This document shows positions 34,458 to 48,900 of a stretch of DNA of 64,000 bases, in pieces (position 1 is the stretch's first letter; each line of letters starts with the position of its first letter). The DNA is from Ptychodera flava (Eukaryota > Hemichordata > Enteropneusta > Ptychoderidae). A program made the translations under genes and the position numbers. The notes below the pieces were generated by a model, which was not told the DNA's origin, made no database searches, and saw nothing but the letters and a program-made list of their open reading frames with translations. The DNA lies in the NCBI RefSeq assembly GCF_041260155.1, contig NC_091946.1, positions 38,256,276 to 38,320,275 on the forward strand. The letters are read 5' to 3'.

Positions 34458-37400
34458 CTGCATTGCAATCAAACAACAGTTTATAATGATCAAACGATAA
34501 CCGCCAAGAAAATGAACTTATTTTCACGCAGAAACGGCTTCTCTCTATGAGGTCAAAACAATGTTCGAATAAGTCGTAATGCGTCGGTTACCGAAATAAA
34601 AACTTCAGCACTCATACAGAAAGTATACCCGAGATTTTGCCACCATGTGTGGCACTTTACATAACAGATAGCTTGAGCACAAACTACGCTGAAACATAAT
34701 AACTTAAATTTCCTGTCTCAGACGAGAAGACGGCACTCTAGAGATCAGATCATTGACTTACAGAGAAGAGTCGTGACAAACTACAAAACTTCGTTGTATC
34801 TCAAATGTTAATGTTACACTGTGAACAAGCCAATGTTACCTCGACCAGATTAGTTTTAGTACCGCTAACAGAGACACTTTTACTAGCTTTTTACTTATAG
34901 AAAAAGTGATTTGCAAATTAATTTGACCAATATAAATGAAAGGAAGAGTTGAGGATGTAACTAACACAGCGATCATAGACTGTAAAGACACTTAACTTTT
35001 TAAATTCCCACGCATATCATGGTATTTCCAAATATAGTACATGTACCAGTAAAATGTTAAATTAGCCCGTCTTTCTACGGTTTATGATAAATCTATTAGG
35101 TCAAATCGTGAAATGTGTCTAACGTTTCGTTAAAGATATAAAATGATAATTACTTACCAAGAACACATCCGAAGGCCACAGAGACTGAGACATCGTTAGA
35201 GAAAACTGCCTTTCACTAGAAAAATGAAACACACAGATAATGTACTTGTGTTTATGATATTGGTCCATTTCAATATCAAAAAGAAGAACAAAAAATGTTT
35301 ACTGAACATTAAAACCTTTGAAATGAACACCATTAAAACGTTGATAATAACGGTAAATGAAATTAGAGCACTAAAAATTTTCTAATTAAGGTTGTTTGGT
35401 ATTTTCAACACATACATAATTTAACACCACAATGACCTGATATTAAATTCACTCTCGCAGAAATGATAGACGATTAAAGTACTTGTCACATTAAGGTTTT
35501 TGATAAATTTTTGATAAAGAGAGAATGTGCATTGTAACAGTGCGACGTACTATGACTAACAGAATGTTGCCGTTATAGGTAAATGCAAAGGACAATATAA
35601 AAACGGGAAGAAGTTCACAAAGCCAACTAGAGTCTTGTCTACTCGTGTAAAGTTTGCATTTTATTGAAGGTAATAATCGATAGTTGTGATTTCTATAGAA
35701 ACAGAAATTGTTCTATAGAATTTGTTTCTAGCGATGTGTTACTTTCTTTCAAAATCGGTAAAGAGGCCTTTGTGTGGTGCTGTTGAGTGGTATTGAAAAA
35801 ATAAACGAGGCGCGAGTTGGCTAATTCATTTAGTTTTCGTGTAGAGGACTATTCGAAACAATTGATGTATACTTTGTATTCATTAACACATAATTCACAT
35901 ATTATTCACAGTCAAATGGCGGGTTGTCAGGGACCCCAACGACTGATGTAAATACTGTATCTAGGGTACGTTGGCGATTAATGAAAGGCAACATGTTTGT
36001 TAACAATGAATATCGTAAACTTTAAATGTTGCAGCTATGTTGACTTGATGCATGAAAAAAGTCGCACAAGCGCAGTTTCGACGACTGTCTCCCTTCAAAA
36101 ATGTACCAATAAAATGTTCAGGAAGTCTCAATGAGAATTCTAAATACTCAACTTACTGGCAAGGCTGTCGACAATCACACGGCAACATGTTATTTCTTGA
36201 GAAGAAGTGTATTAGGTTTTTACATCGATCTGTTATAAAAAAGTAGTTTACAGAAATATGAAGCATAGATGGGACAAGCAGTATTTTGACGTCTTGCGCC
36301 AAAACAAATCGTTGGGTATACACATGAAAGGTGTGTCAAATTTATTACCTATCACTGCACATTTATGTACATGCGCAATGATGTAATAGCTTTGTACGAA
36401 CACACTGAAATGTACGGTAACTGATGAACTATTTGCACAAACATTACATAAAAGTCAATATTTCATTGGTAATTCTCCATCAGGCCCCCTACCTGAAATC
36501 AACTCAGTTTTAGGGTTTATGGACTTACGAATATGGCATGTCCTACTTGAAATAGAGAAAGTCGCAAAGGAAGACTTTCCGTTCATTTTTGTGTGCGTAA
36601 TTGCTTTCTGTATTTACTCCCTCAAAGTAAGGCAATCAAAGCATCAAACCTAGCTTGAAGGTTTTTTATATTTATCTGCCTTCTTGTTTTCTTGCCATAA
36701 ACACGTGCATCAACTATTTATCTTATTCAACACCCCCACTTATCTCACTTCAATACATTCGGGCCAATCACAATCCAAAGTTTGCAATTTTACTATCGAA
36801 AGTGATCTACATACTCTGTCAACAGTGAAAGAAAGGAAACTAGAACTTTGGATTAGCAATAATGTTGTCGATAAATGACTTAATTATCCCGAAAAATCAC
36901 GCTGGTAATATTTAAGGTGGCATGCGCCTCGAAAGTGAAAGACTTGAACTTTTGCTCAAACTTTTCTCAATGAAACTTTCAACTATTTTATAACCAAATC
37001 AAGGATAAGAATAAAAAATCAGGGGTAGCACATTTTTGTGCTAGAGAAAACAAATTACCTTACACTGACGAATATTTGAAATTCAAAATAGTGGCCATCC
37101 CCGTGTTAATTCTATGAGGAAAATAGATTTTTGATTTTCGAAAAACTAAGTCAATGAAAACTTTTCTTATTCCAAGAGTCTTAAAATGGGCCCACACAAG
37201 CCGTAGATCAGGACAGAGTTGTAACAGTTTGAGAGACCAAATATCTGTCCCTAAGGCGCTTCTATCTTAAAATGTCTCAATACAATAAATGTACTAGTCG
37301 AAAATAAAAGCTGCAAACCATTTAAGCTGAGAGATTAAGAAATCCCTACCTTCATCTCCGTCTAGGAGTTTACAGACCCTAGCATTTCTGTGGATAGAAT

Positions 37401-38529
37401 CCGTGCAACCGCAGTATCGTTCCATGGCATTCAATACGCATTCGCTTTCACATGCCTGTAGTAATAGAATACACATTTATATCGATATTAATAGACTTTA
37501 CGGATTTCAAATATAATCATGCGAAAGATTTTGAAAGACGCATTGTGCAGTGAATGAAAGACAGAGATTACATTTTTGCCAAAGTCGTAGAAATAATGGA
37601 AGGAAATTAATCGGAACTGTGTAATTTTCATTTAAAACTTACAATATAGACAGGAAGAGGTGTACGCTGCGTGAGTGTTAGCAGAGATTAAAATTAATGT
37701 CAAATTGTCAATCTGTCGGCCTGTCAGATCAAATCGATGGACGGCGGGACAGTCATGTACAGCTATACGACGTGCCATATCAATTCATTGATAGACGGAC
37801 AAAACATTTGCCTATAATATGCAATTACATTATAGAAAAAGGGATGTAAATGGCAGAAGCAAACCATCAAATCAGACGCTGACATACATGAATATGACAA
37901 AGCATATAGATGAGAGAGTTTGAAATTGACAAGTAGAAGGTAATAGAGCACAAAACAAAGACGAAAATGGAATGTAAACCAATGTAAAGGAAAACATTTC
38001 CGAATGAAAATTGTGAAGTCACTTTATTCAAATCATATATACCTGAACAGAATATTTGTTTTGAAATCCTTCAACTTTGAAGAGGTCTTCTGTTCCACCA
38101 TAGGTACAGTTGCCCCAGGGTGGATACATTCTAGTGAGTTGATTCTGCAGTGAAATAATTGATAAATGTTGTGAGAATTAGCATGGATGTTAAAATGATT
38201 GAATATAAAATGAAGATATTCGATTTCTATTCGTATGTCTCGTTTGTTCGCGTTGAATATATCAAAGAATATTGTTACATGGTCGAAATGCGTGAATAAT
38301 CATGTAACTATTGAATATAAGCGTGAATATAATACACTAAAGATAAATGAGAAACACTTTCCTCTCTTATAGCAATTGACGTCACTGAACCCGGCGTGAT
38401 TGTAAAACCATTCAGTTGTGGCATAGGAGCCAAGTCAGCAGGCGCTATGATCACTCGTACACCAGAATCTTTTCCGTACACAGCGGTGTATTCCTCCTGC
38501 TCAGTGAACAGTGTCAGTAGTAAACCTGG

Positions 38530-38601
<72 letters not shown>

Positions 38602-41600
38602 ATTATGGAAAGCCGTTGGGGACCCCTCGGCGAAAACTCTTTCTCCATTGAAAATGCATAGGTAGAAAACAAAAAAGTTTTCCGTCGAAATATACAAAAA
38701 AATACCACCCGGCTACAACATAACTTTTAGCGGCGCCGTCAACTTCAAATGCGACAACAACAACTCAAACCACATAATGTTGCGTCCACAAAATATCAGT
38801 CAGCGACAACATTGCTAACACTATGTATCTAGACCTTGGATGAACACTGGCCGCAGCGGTAACAATCTATGAGGCACTTAGTGAGATGTCAAATGATAAC
38901 GTTGGCGGCGAATGCCTAACTGCGATTGCAGAAAAAACAAAAGCTCGTGCGGACGCGAAATCTCTTGCTGCTCATAATCAACATACGGACACAGAAACTC
39001 TATGATAACGATTCCGCACTTAACTGCCATCGCGAAATCTTATCGTCTTTTGAGGCTGCAAAATCTCTACTCGCTCATTAGGCCAAAGTAATTAAATTCT
39101 TTGTTTTGCGTCCCAACCCGCTTAGGTTTTTAAGGTTTTCATAAAAAACACACACAGTGTATTTGAATAGGAAATTTTAGGGCCTGGCCGCTTAGCGTTT
39201 CTGAACTAAAATTTTGTTACAATTTTTTATTTGCTTCCATCAAATTACATTGTGTTAATTTTCTTGTGTGTGTTTTTCAGCCGCTTAGACGCGTACCTTT
39301 TCCCATTTAGAGTGGACGCAAAACAAAGAATTTACTTACTTTGGCCTTACCAAACGTAGACGCTGTTAATATGAAACCTATAGAAACCGGTACGGAAACT
39401 TCATATACTCGCATTGCGGTGTGACAAAACTTACAACGTACAGATGTTGCGGAAAAAACTACAAGTTGAAGCTACGACAAACTCTACTCTGGTTGCACAC
39501 AGTCTGTTACAAACACGGATGATGCGGAAAAATATCATATGCAATGAACATTGTTATGGTGCGGAAAAACAATTACTTAGTATACCTGCGGTGCGACAAA
39601 TTAGTTCGTTCTGGTGCGACAAAACAGTAAGCTAGCCAGCGATTGTTGAGCGGAAAAAAAGTAGTATGCAAATGAGGAGTCAGTTCTGGTGCGGAAAAAA
39701 AACGATGTGCAAATAAGGAGTCGGTTCTGGTGCGGAAAAAAAACTATATGCAAATGAGGAGTATGTGCAGTGCGGAAAAAACTAGTTTGTTCTGGTGCGA
39801 CAAAACACACAGTACAATAAATTACCCACAATTCTCTTTGATTTGTACACATGGAGGTTACTTTTCTAAAAACTTTTTCAGTTCTGCATGTAAGCACTAG
39901 TGTGCAGCATCAGAATAATTGATAAATGATATCTAGTAAAAGTACGTTTAGATATTTCAGTGAAAGTTTCAAAATAACCACTAAACAACCATAAAAGTCA
40001 CATTCTGTAGGTACTACAAATGCCTTGCTTTTTGGGCAGCAAGTTATGACGAACTGAAGGGGTCATTCTCTGAGAAAACTTAGCATGCAAATTTCTTTTG
40101 TCACTTCCATTGCAAAAAATCAATATCCTTTTGTTTCATAAAACAGGTGCAACTAGTCTCCCTACTTTCCATCACATTATTCTGTATGGCTGAGGACACA
40201 ATCTCTGGCAAATTTCACAAAAATGCTATCTCCTCTCTCAATTATGCATAATTTTCCAAATTATTTAAAATGAGAATTGAGAAGAATGGTGTGCATAAAA
40301 GTACGTTTTCAAAATTTTGATAAATAGTCTGTGAATTTGTCTACACATGGGAGACATGGTAGACTTCACTCAGGTATCTCCGAGGATACAAATTGCAATG
40401 AATTATGGGAAATCTACAGTACTGTGAAACAGTAAGCTTGCCAGCGATCGTTGTGCGGAAAAAAGTAGTGTAGTATGCAAATGAGGAGTCAGTTCTGGTG
40501 CGGAAAAAAACTAAGATGCAAATGAGGAGTATGTTCTGGTGCGGAAAAAAGAGAATATGCAAATGGGAGTACGTTCGGTGCGACGACAAACTAAATTTAT
40601 AGTACGTTCTTCTTTTATAAATAGTAGTGTAGGACCTAACCCGGCCTTTTCTACGGTCACAGTTGCTTGCAGTTGCTATAGATTTTGTGCAAGAAAAGAT
40701 AGACTGGCCACCGTCGCTTGGCTTTTCAGTTACCTTTCCCCCTTGAATGTACTATTGTTTTTATATTTATATGCCCACAGATTTGGAGCATTTGAGCCCA
40801 TTAAAAAGAGTATTTATTCATGCACTTGTGTCCTCTGTTACGGTGTATGTTATGTCAAGTGTGACCGAGGAGAATCCCTACACTGATGTAAGTGGTCAAG
40901 TTTGTCAAACTGAAATAATTTTATGAAGCCTCTGCTAATAACTTCAAACATCTAGTACAGGGTGACATGACATATTTTTTCAACGCATTGACGCCCACTG
41001 ACATTCGTGAATGAGGAGAATCTGTAAACACTGTCTCACTATTATTTAATATTAGGATCACTCGAACCATGGAGGTAGTAGATTTACCTCTATGCTCGAA
41101 CGCATGTACACTATTAATACAAATATGTATGTGAAAAAAATCACGGATTCTGAGTGATTACATGAATGGTTTGGGGTTATATGAAATTTTAGATACTGTG
41201 AAAGATAATCAAGGTATGAAAATTTTCAGAGCACGGCCCAAATTTGAAGAAAAGCTCGAATTCAATTATTTAGGCTATTCTCAGTGGTTAATTGACCCCG
41301 TAAACTAGTGTGTGTCACGCGAATTCGAGAAGGGGCTTTGATAGCATAATCGCACTTGCCGTTCAAAGATCAACTTTAGAGATGGAACTAATGTTCTGCA
41401 AAATTAATATAATTCCACGGAATTATGAAACTGTCATCTTACTTATTCCATAGCAGTTATTAACGAGAGGTAAATTTCATGTTAAAGGTAGTTTTATAGA
41501 CAGTGAGTTAAGTTCAATGTGGATGAACCCAGCAATTTCAAATCTATTAAGGTAAAATGAGCCTTGAGGACAGCGGGTGGGACTCACAATTCTTTTCTGA

Positions 41601-44600
41601 TCTACCACTTGTGAGGGCTCATTTCAAAGCTCTTGGTGTAGGAAAAACTTTTCACAGGCTAATTTTTTCGAAAATCGAAAATATTTTTACTCCATAGAGT
41701 TAACACAGGGATGGCGGCCATTTTGAATTTAGAATATCGGTAAATTTTGGGTAATTTGTTTCTCTGCTACCAAAATTAGCACGGGAACCCCCGATTTTTA
41801 TTCTTGATTTTGAAAGAGTATGGTTGAAAGATTCATTGAGGAAGTTTGAGCAAAAGTTTCAGTCTATCACTTTCGAAATGCATACTACCTTAAGATCAAT
41901 ATATTGCGTAATCCATTCAGAAAGGTTGCGTCTCCATCATAGTTTGACCTTTGAACAGCAAGGGCCGCGATATCATGGTCCCTTCTCCAATTCGCATGAC
42001 ATACTCAAAGTTCACGGAGTCAACCATAAATCACTGAGAATAGCCCAAATAATTGAATTGGGGTTTTTCTTCAAATTTATGCCTGCTCTGGAAATTGTTT
42101 TACCTTGAGTATCGTTCACAGTACCTGAAGTTTCATATAACCAAAAACAGTTCATGTAATCACTCATATATATGTGTTTTTCACATATATATTTGTAATA
42201 GTGGATATGCGTTCAAGCATGGAGGTAGCTACCTCCATGGTTCAAGTGATCCGTATATTACATAATTGTCAGACAGTGTTCACAGATTATAATCATTCAC
42301 GAATGTCAGTGGGCGTCGGTGTGCTGCTGAAAAAATCTGTCATGTCACTCTGCCCTAGCTATTTGATGCTAAACTGCAGAGGCTTCATAAAATTATTTGA
42401 GTTTGACAAACTTGACCACTTCCATCAGTGTAGTGACTCTCCTCGATCACACTTAACATAGCATACACCGTAACAGAGGACACAAGTGCATGAAGTACGT
42501 GTTTAGTGTAAAGTAATATAAATACTCTTTTTAGGGGAGAACCATTTGATTTTTGGGGGGGGTATGGAGGAAATGGGTATGGGAGCAAATTTTTTTTCCT
42601 GTCACAGTGACAGCAATTTTTTTTTCTACTGTCAGAGCTGCATCATTTTTTTTTTCAAATGGAGTAACAATGCAATTTTTTTTTTCTTTGTCATCAAGTT
42701 TGTGATGCGTCGTATAAGGGAGCCGTCATTATTTACGGCCTGAAACTCAGAAATTTTCAGTGACACCCCCCACCCCACCCCCGTCAACCATGATGAATTT
42801 GAGCAACTCCCCTCTCTAACTCTGAAATTTTGACTGATCCCCCACTTAGAAAAGTTAAATACAATACATGTATTTGTAACATTTACAAAATACAGCAACA
42901 GTAAAGACCTTTGAAATCCTGATGTACTCTGCTAGACTATCATCAGTTATATCATGATGGTTCAAAAAAGGTAAACCCATCAAAATGAAATTGTAAGTCA
43001 CAATAAAATAAAGATATAAAAGCTCACGCAGTATCTAACCATATAGTATATTGTTTAATTTGGATGGGTATTATGACAAGGTTTTCACTAGGATATCTGA
43101 CCGGGCAGAATTTGAAAGTACAGGGGAAGAACACACGAGAGGCTTAGGGGGAAAGTGTCACAGGGGCTTTCCCCTATCTTGCATGGAAATTTTTAAGATA
43201 TTGATGTGTGCAATGGTGCAGTCTGGTGCAATCTGAGAGGTGTTTTTTTAATTTTTTTACTAAGTGAAACTGTTAGAACACCCCAAGGGGGAGAGCACGA
43301 GAGAGGGTTTCCCCCTCTCGTATTGGAAATTTTGGGAAATTGATGTGTTTAATGGTGCAATCTGAGAGGAGTTTCAGGTTTTTTTTGCACTCGGTAAAAC
43401 TGTTTGAAAATGACATTGAACACTGCAATATTTTTTTACATTTTATGCATGATCAGTGTTTGTGTCACAATATTCAACAACCAAAAAAAAGAAATACAAT
43501 TTGTGAAAAACAGTTCTGTTTGCCAGAGACTGAAGATAAATAAATATACAGGAACGGAAAATCTGTGACCTTCTTGTGTCATTTCTCCAGCTGCCAGCTT
43601 CTAATGAAAAGTATGAATATGGTATGTTTAACTGTCAAAATGGTCATTGAACTGAGGAAAATGAAAACATGTTTCTGTGATAATAATTTAAGGATGAATT
43701 CACAACAGTTCAGTTTTGTCCTAGATCCTGTGAAAATTTTGAGAACTTGATGTGCGCCACGGTGCAGTGTAGTGCAATCCAATAGGTATTTTAAATTTGT
43801 CTTTTACCAGTAAAACTGTTAGAAGACCCAAGGGGGGAGAGCACGAGAGGGGGTGACCCCTCTCGCATTTAAAATTTTGAGAAATGGATGTGTGCAAATA
43901 TGGTGCAATCTGAGATGTGTTTCAATTTACTTCGCAAAAAATAAATTGAGTAACCCCGCCCCCCTTCTTCCTCTCCACATTTTGAGTAACGCCCCCCTGA
44001 AGTTTTCAATTTTTTTAGTGACCCCCTCCCTTGTATTTCATTATATTTGTTGTTCCTCAATTTTTCATAGTCAACTTGTACATCTTCCTAATATATTTAT
44101 ATTGAGAGAATAATATATTGATTTTAACACTAGTTTATTGACTCCTGTCTTGTGTTTTAAAATTTTCACAATTTACAGAAGTCAACTTAGTCCCTTTTAG
44201 ATAGTGCCTATGCCATTGAGATATTGCAACAGAAATCCTGAAATGATTTCTTGGGTCAGTAAAGGGAAGGAAAACATTGAGTGCACTGAGGTGTAAAGTA
44301 GACCTATGTAGTGCATGCTTATATCATAAGTGCTGGGAAAAAACATAAGAATTGCTTGTGTTAAAAACATTTGCGCCGCCTATGGCGGCGCGCCGGCAAA
44401 GAATTACATGAGAATAGGGTTTCCAAATTTTGCTAATATCTGGTGCATTGTGACAATTTTTTTTTTCACTTCTGTCTGTTATGACAATTTTTTTTTCTCA
44501 GGCCATGACAGGATCAATTTTTTTTTCTTCTATCTCACCTGGCGACAATTTTTTTTTTCTCAAAATCCTCCATACCCCCCCCCGAAATCAAATGGTGTAC

Positions 44601-45863
44601 CCCTTACTGGGCTCAATGCTCCAATTCTGTGGGCATATAAATATAAAAACAATAGTACATTTAAGGGGGGAAAGGTAACTGAAAAGCCAAGCGATGGTGG
44701 CCAGTCTATCTTTTCTTGCACAAAATCTATAGCAACTGCAAGCAACTGTGACCGTAGAAAAGGCCGGGTTAGGTCCTACACTACTATTTATAAAAGAAGA
44801 ACGTACTATAAATTTAGTTTGTCGTCGCACCGAAAGTACTCCCCATTTGCATATTCTTTCTTTTCCGCACCAGAACATACTCCTCATTTGCATCTTAGTT
44901 TTTTTCCGCATCAGAACTGACTCCTCATTTGCATACTACTTTTTTCCGCACAACGATCGCTGGCAAGCTTACTGTTTTGTCGCACCAGAACAAACTAGTT
45001 TTTTCCGCACTGCACATACTCCTCATTTGCATATAGTTTTTTTTCCGCACCAGAACTGACTCCTTATTTGCATACTACTTTTTCCGCACATCAATCGCTG
45101 GCAAGCTTACTGTTTTGTCGCACCAGAACGAACTAATTTGTCACACCGCAGGTATACTAAGTAATTGTTTTTCCGCACCATAACAATGCTCATTGCATAT
45201 GATATTTTTCCGCATCATCCGTGTTTGCACAGACTGTGTGCAACCAGAGCAGAGTTTGTCGTAGCTTCAACTTGTAGTTTTTTCCGCAACATCTGTACGT
45301 TGTAAGTTTTGTCACACCGCAATGCGAGTATATGAAGTTTCCGTACCGGTTTCTATAGGTTTCATATTAACAGCGTCTACGTTTGGTAATGAGCGAGAAG
45401 AGATTTTGCAGCCTCAAAAGACGATAAGATTTCGCGATGGCAGTTCAGTGCGGAATCGTTATCATAGAGTTTCTGTGTCCGTATGTTGATTATGAGCAGC
45501 AAGTGATTTCGCGTCCGCACGAGCTTTTGTTTTTTCTGCAATCGCAGTTAGGCATTCGCCGCCAACGTTATCATTTGACATCTCACTAAGTGCCTCATAG
45601 ATTGTTACCGCTGCGGCCAGTGTTCATCCAAGGTCTAGATACATAGTGTTAGCAATGTTGCCGCTGACTGATATTTTGTGGACGCAACATTATGTGGTTT
45701 GAGTTGTTGTTGTCGCATTTGAAGTTGACGGCGCCGCTAAAAGTTATGTTGTAGCCGGGTGGTATTTTTTTGTATATTTCGACGGAAAACTTTTTTGTTT
45801 TCAACCTATGCATTTTCAATGGAGAAAGCGTTTTCGCCGAGGGGTCCCCAACGGCTTTCCATA

Positions 45864-45945
<82 letters not shown>

Positions 45946-48900
45946 AAAACTTGTTTGTATCTTCTCAGAGGGGTAAAGTGCTCGATGCAGGATGCAGAGC
46001 AATATTACAATAAATATGAGATCACATCAAGTATGTTTGGTACCTATTACTCGAGTTTCACGCATACACGCGATCGTCAGATAGGTAGATTTTATTGTGT
46101 GAAATTTGCTTCAGGTGCTTCATATAAGTGTCAGGTTGGGTCAAACCATTTGGTGTTGTGGGTTGGATTGAAATTTGACAAGTAAAATTTGTTTTCGTGT
46201 CGGCACTTGGAGACCAAACTCGGAACGCTTGTTTAAAAGGCTAGATTTATCTGCATTGATTTATCTGCATAATCAATGCAGATAAATCTAGCCTTTAAAC
46301 AAGCGTTCGACGTTGGTCTCCAAGTGCCGACACGAAAACAATTTTACTTGTCAAATTTCAATCCACCCACAACACCAAATGGTTTGACCCAACCTGACAC
46401 TTATATGTAAGCACCTGAAGCAATTTCACACAATAAAATCTACCTATCTGACGATCGCGTGTATGCGTGAAACTCGAGTAATAGGTACCAAACATACTTG
46501 ATGTGATCTCATATTTATTGTTATATATTATATATACATATAAACATATAAACATACCATAAACATACCCAACTTGTACAAATTGTTATTGACATCGTAG
46601 AAGTCTTAGATAAAGGAGGACAGGTGGATATGCTTTATCTGAACTTCTCAAAGGCATTTGACAAAGTACCTCATGACAAATTATTAAATAAGTTGCATTC
46701 TTTTGGTTTTAATGGTATGCTGCATAATTGATTCTCTAATTATTTGTCACGTCGAAGACAGAGAGCGGTAGTTGAAGGTGAATCCTCAGATTGGTTGCCT
46801 GTTCCTTCAGGAGTTCCCCAGGGATCCATTTTGGGTCCTTTTTATTTTTATTATATGTCAATGATATGCCCGTCTGTGTATCTCCTAAGACTACCTTAGC
46901 TCTCTTTGCTGATGACTCCAAGTGTTTTCGTGTGATAAAAAATTCACAAGATTGTGAAGCTTTACAGAGAGATATTCATTCTCTTTATAGCTGGAGTGTC
47001 AAATGGGGTATGACTTTTAATACAGGAAAGTGCAATGTTCTCCACTTTACACGATGTAAAAATTTTCTGAATTTTGATTATATCATGAATGGTAATGACT
47101 TAGCATCAGTTAAAAATACTGTGATTTAGGTGTTGATCTCACTTTCGACTTGAATTGGAATACTCACATTGATCGTATTTGCATGAAATCTCATAGATTG
47201 CTTGGCATGATCAAGCGTACTTGTGGCTACAAATGTGACTCTAAACACATACGGAAGTGTCGTTTGGGCAGCCCAGTCTAAGCGCAACTTAGTAAAAATT
47301 GAAAAAATCCAAAGAGCAGCAACAAGGTATATTCTTAATTATCCCACTGACATTGATTATAAACAAAGATTAGTTGCTGTAAACCTTTTACCGTTGTCAT
47401 TTCGCAGGGAGATTCTTGATCTGATTTTCTTTTATAAATGCACTACTGGGAAATACTCTTTAAATGTTCATAAGTATGTCAAAACTCACTCATCTAAAAT
47501 TAATACACGTTCTAGTGCTGATACAAATGCACTGGATAGAAACCATTGTAAAACTGTCACTTTCCAACACCTTCTCTTTAATAGAATTGTCATTCTCTGG
47601 AACAATTTACCGGCGACAATTAGAACCACTGCTTCACTTTGTACATTTAGAGTAACATTGACGAAATGGTATTGGGATAAATTTCATAACTGTTTTGATC
47701 CAGACAACACTTGTACGTGGATTTCTCGTTGTCTGTGTAGCAGGTGTAGACCTATGTAGATTTTATTTGATTTGTTTTAGACTTTCTTCATTTTTTATCT
47801 CCTGTATGTTATTGTTGTTTGCTTTTTTCATTTGTACATATTTCATTTCATTAGGGTGACTGGCTTTGTATAGGTGGTTCGCACCTGTTTCAGTCATCCT
47901 ATCCTATGTCGGTACACGTATCGTGTCCGCTGTGGATGAATATTATAAATAAAAATAAAAATACATACATACATACATACATACATACATACATACATAC
48001 ATACATACATACATACATACATACATACCACCCTTTATTTTGTTTTTTCTTGCAGCTTCAACTTGTCGCCATCTTGTTTTCTAGACTACAATATTGACGA
48101 CTGTGTTATTTTCTACCAAGCTGTCAGTTCCTTGGTCTAAATTAACTTTTTATTTCATATGTAAAGCTAAAAGAATCGTTCTGTAAATTCTGATTTTATT
48201 CTGTCGACGCCTGTCCCTAAGAGACGATGTGCACGTGATATCACAACAATTTTGAAAAAAGAGCTAACCAAACAGTGTAATAAATGACATTAAAGAGGTA
48301 CTCCCAATTGGTAACATTTCTGAAACACATTTTTAAATGCCAACGGTCGATATTTGACTTGGCGACTCCGCGCGGATCGCGAGATATCGATAAAAACATG
48401 TCATTTCCCGAGCGTATTTTTCACATCCCGAAGTTTTACGATCGTTTCTGGTTACGACCCGAAATCACCCGAAAGTGTGTTGTTGGGGGCGACTTGCAGC
48501 GATTTCGAAGCTGTTAGCCTATTGGTTGGCTGAATCTTACCAATATAATTAAAACAATACAAATAAACTCCCTAAGTTGCTGTGAATAGAATATTCTAGG
48601 GAGTCAAAAACGTTCGAATGACGCAAATAATTTACTTCCTACTGCGAAGACTTTATATACATCATTATCAATGCCTTTACCTCTGGTAATTCTTTTTTAA
48701 AACTTCTCCTTAGTTTTTGTCGTTTTCGTTATTCTCAATCAGTTGTATTAGATTTTTAAACAATACCACATAGATATCAGTTTTTACGTGTAAATTATTA
48801 GTTACCTCTGATGACTACATTTTGTCGTCTGCCACAAAGTTACGCGTGGCTCGATACATAGCGGCCGCCGCGTGTGGTATGCGCGCATACCACGCGGTGG

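Larger units (their letters stand above)
38603..45866. mobile_element. Palindromic element with long inverted arms (core about 1.9 kb each)
   Basis: The left arm (38603 to about 41395) starts TTATGGAAAGCCGTTGGGGA; the right arm (about 41925-45866) ends with its complement. The arms pair along their whole length once three later insertions are removed (39081-39346 and 39808-40426 in the left arm, 42534-44612 in the right). The central spacer holds a TTAAGGTAG-family MITE. No transposase was found. Open frames here differ between arms and are not conserved. It occupies most of the 11.3-kb intron between channel exons 14 and 15. Confidence 0.85.

Noticed and set aside
44330..44920. 196-codon frame across the right arm of the palindromic element
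   Set aside because: It spans the border of the 2.1-kb insertion and the subterminal repeats, so it cannot be an ancestral gene. No domain.
45955..46555. Mirror-image frames reading NKYEITSSMFGTYY on both strands
   Set aside because: They arise from the two arms of the palindrome. No recognised protein family.
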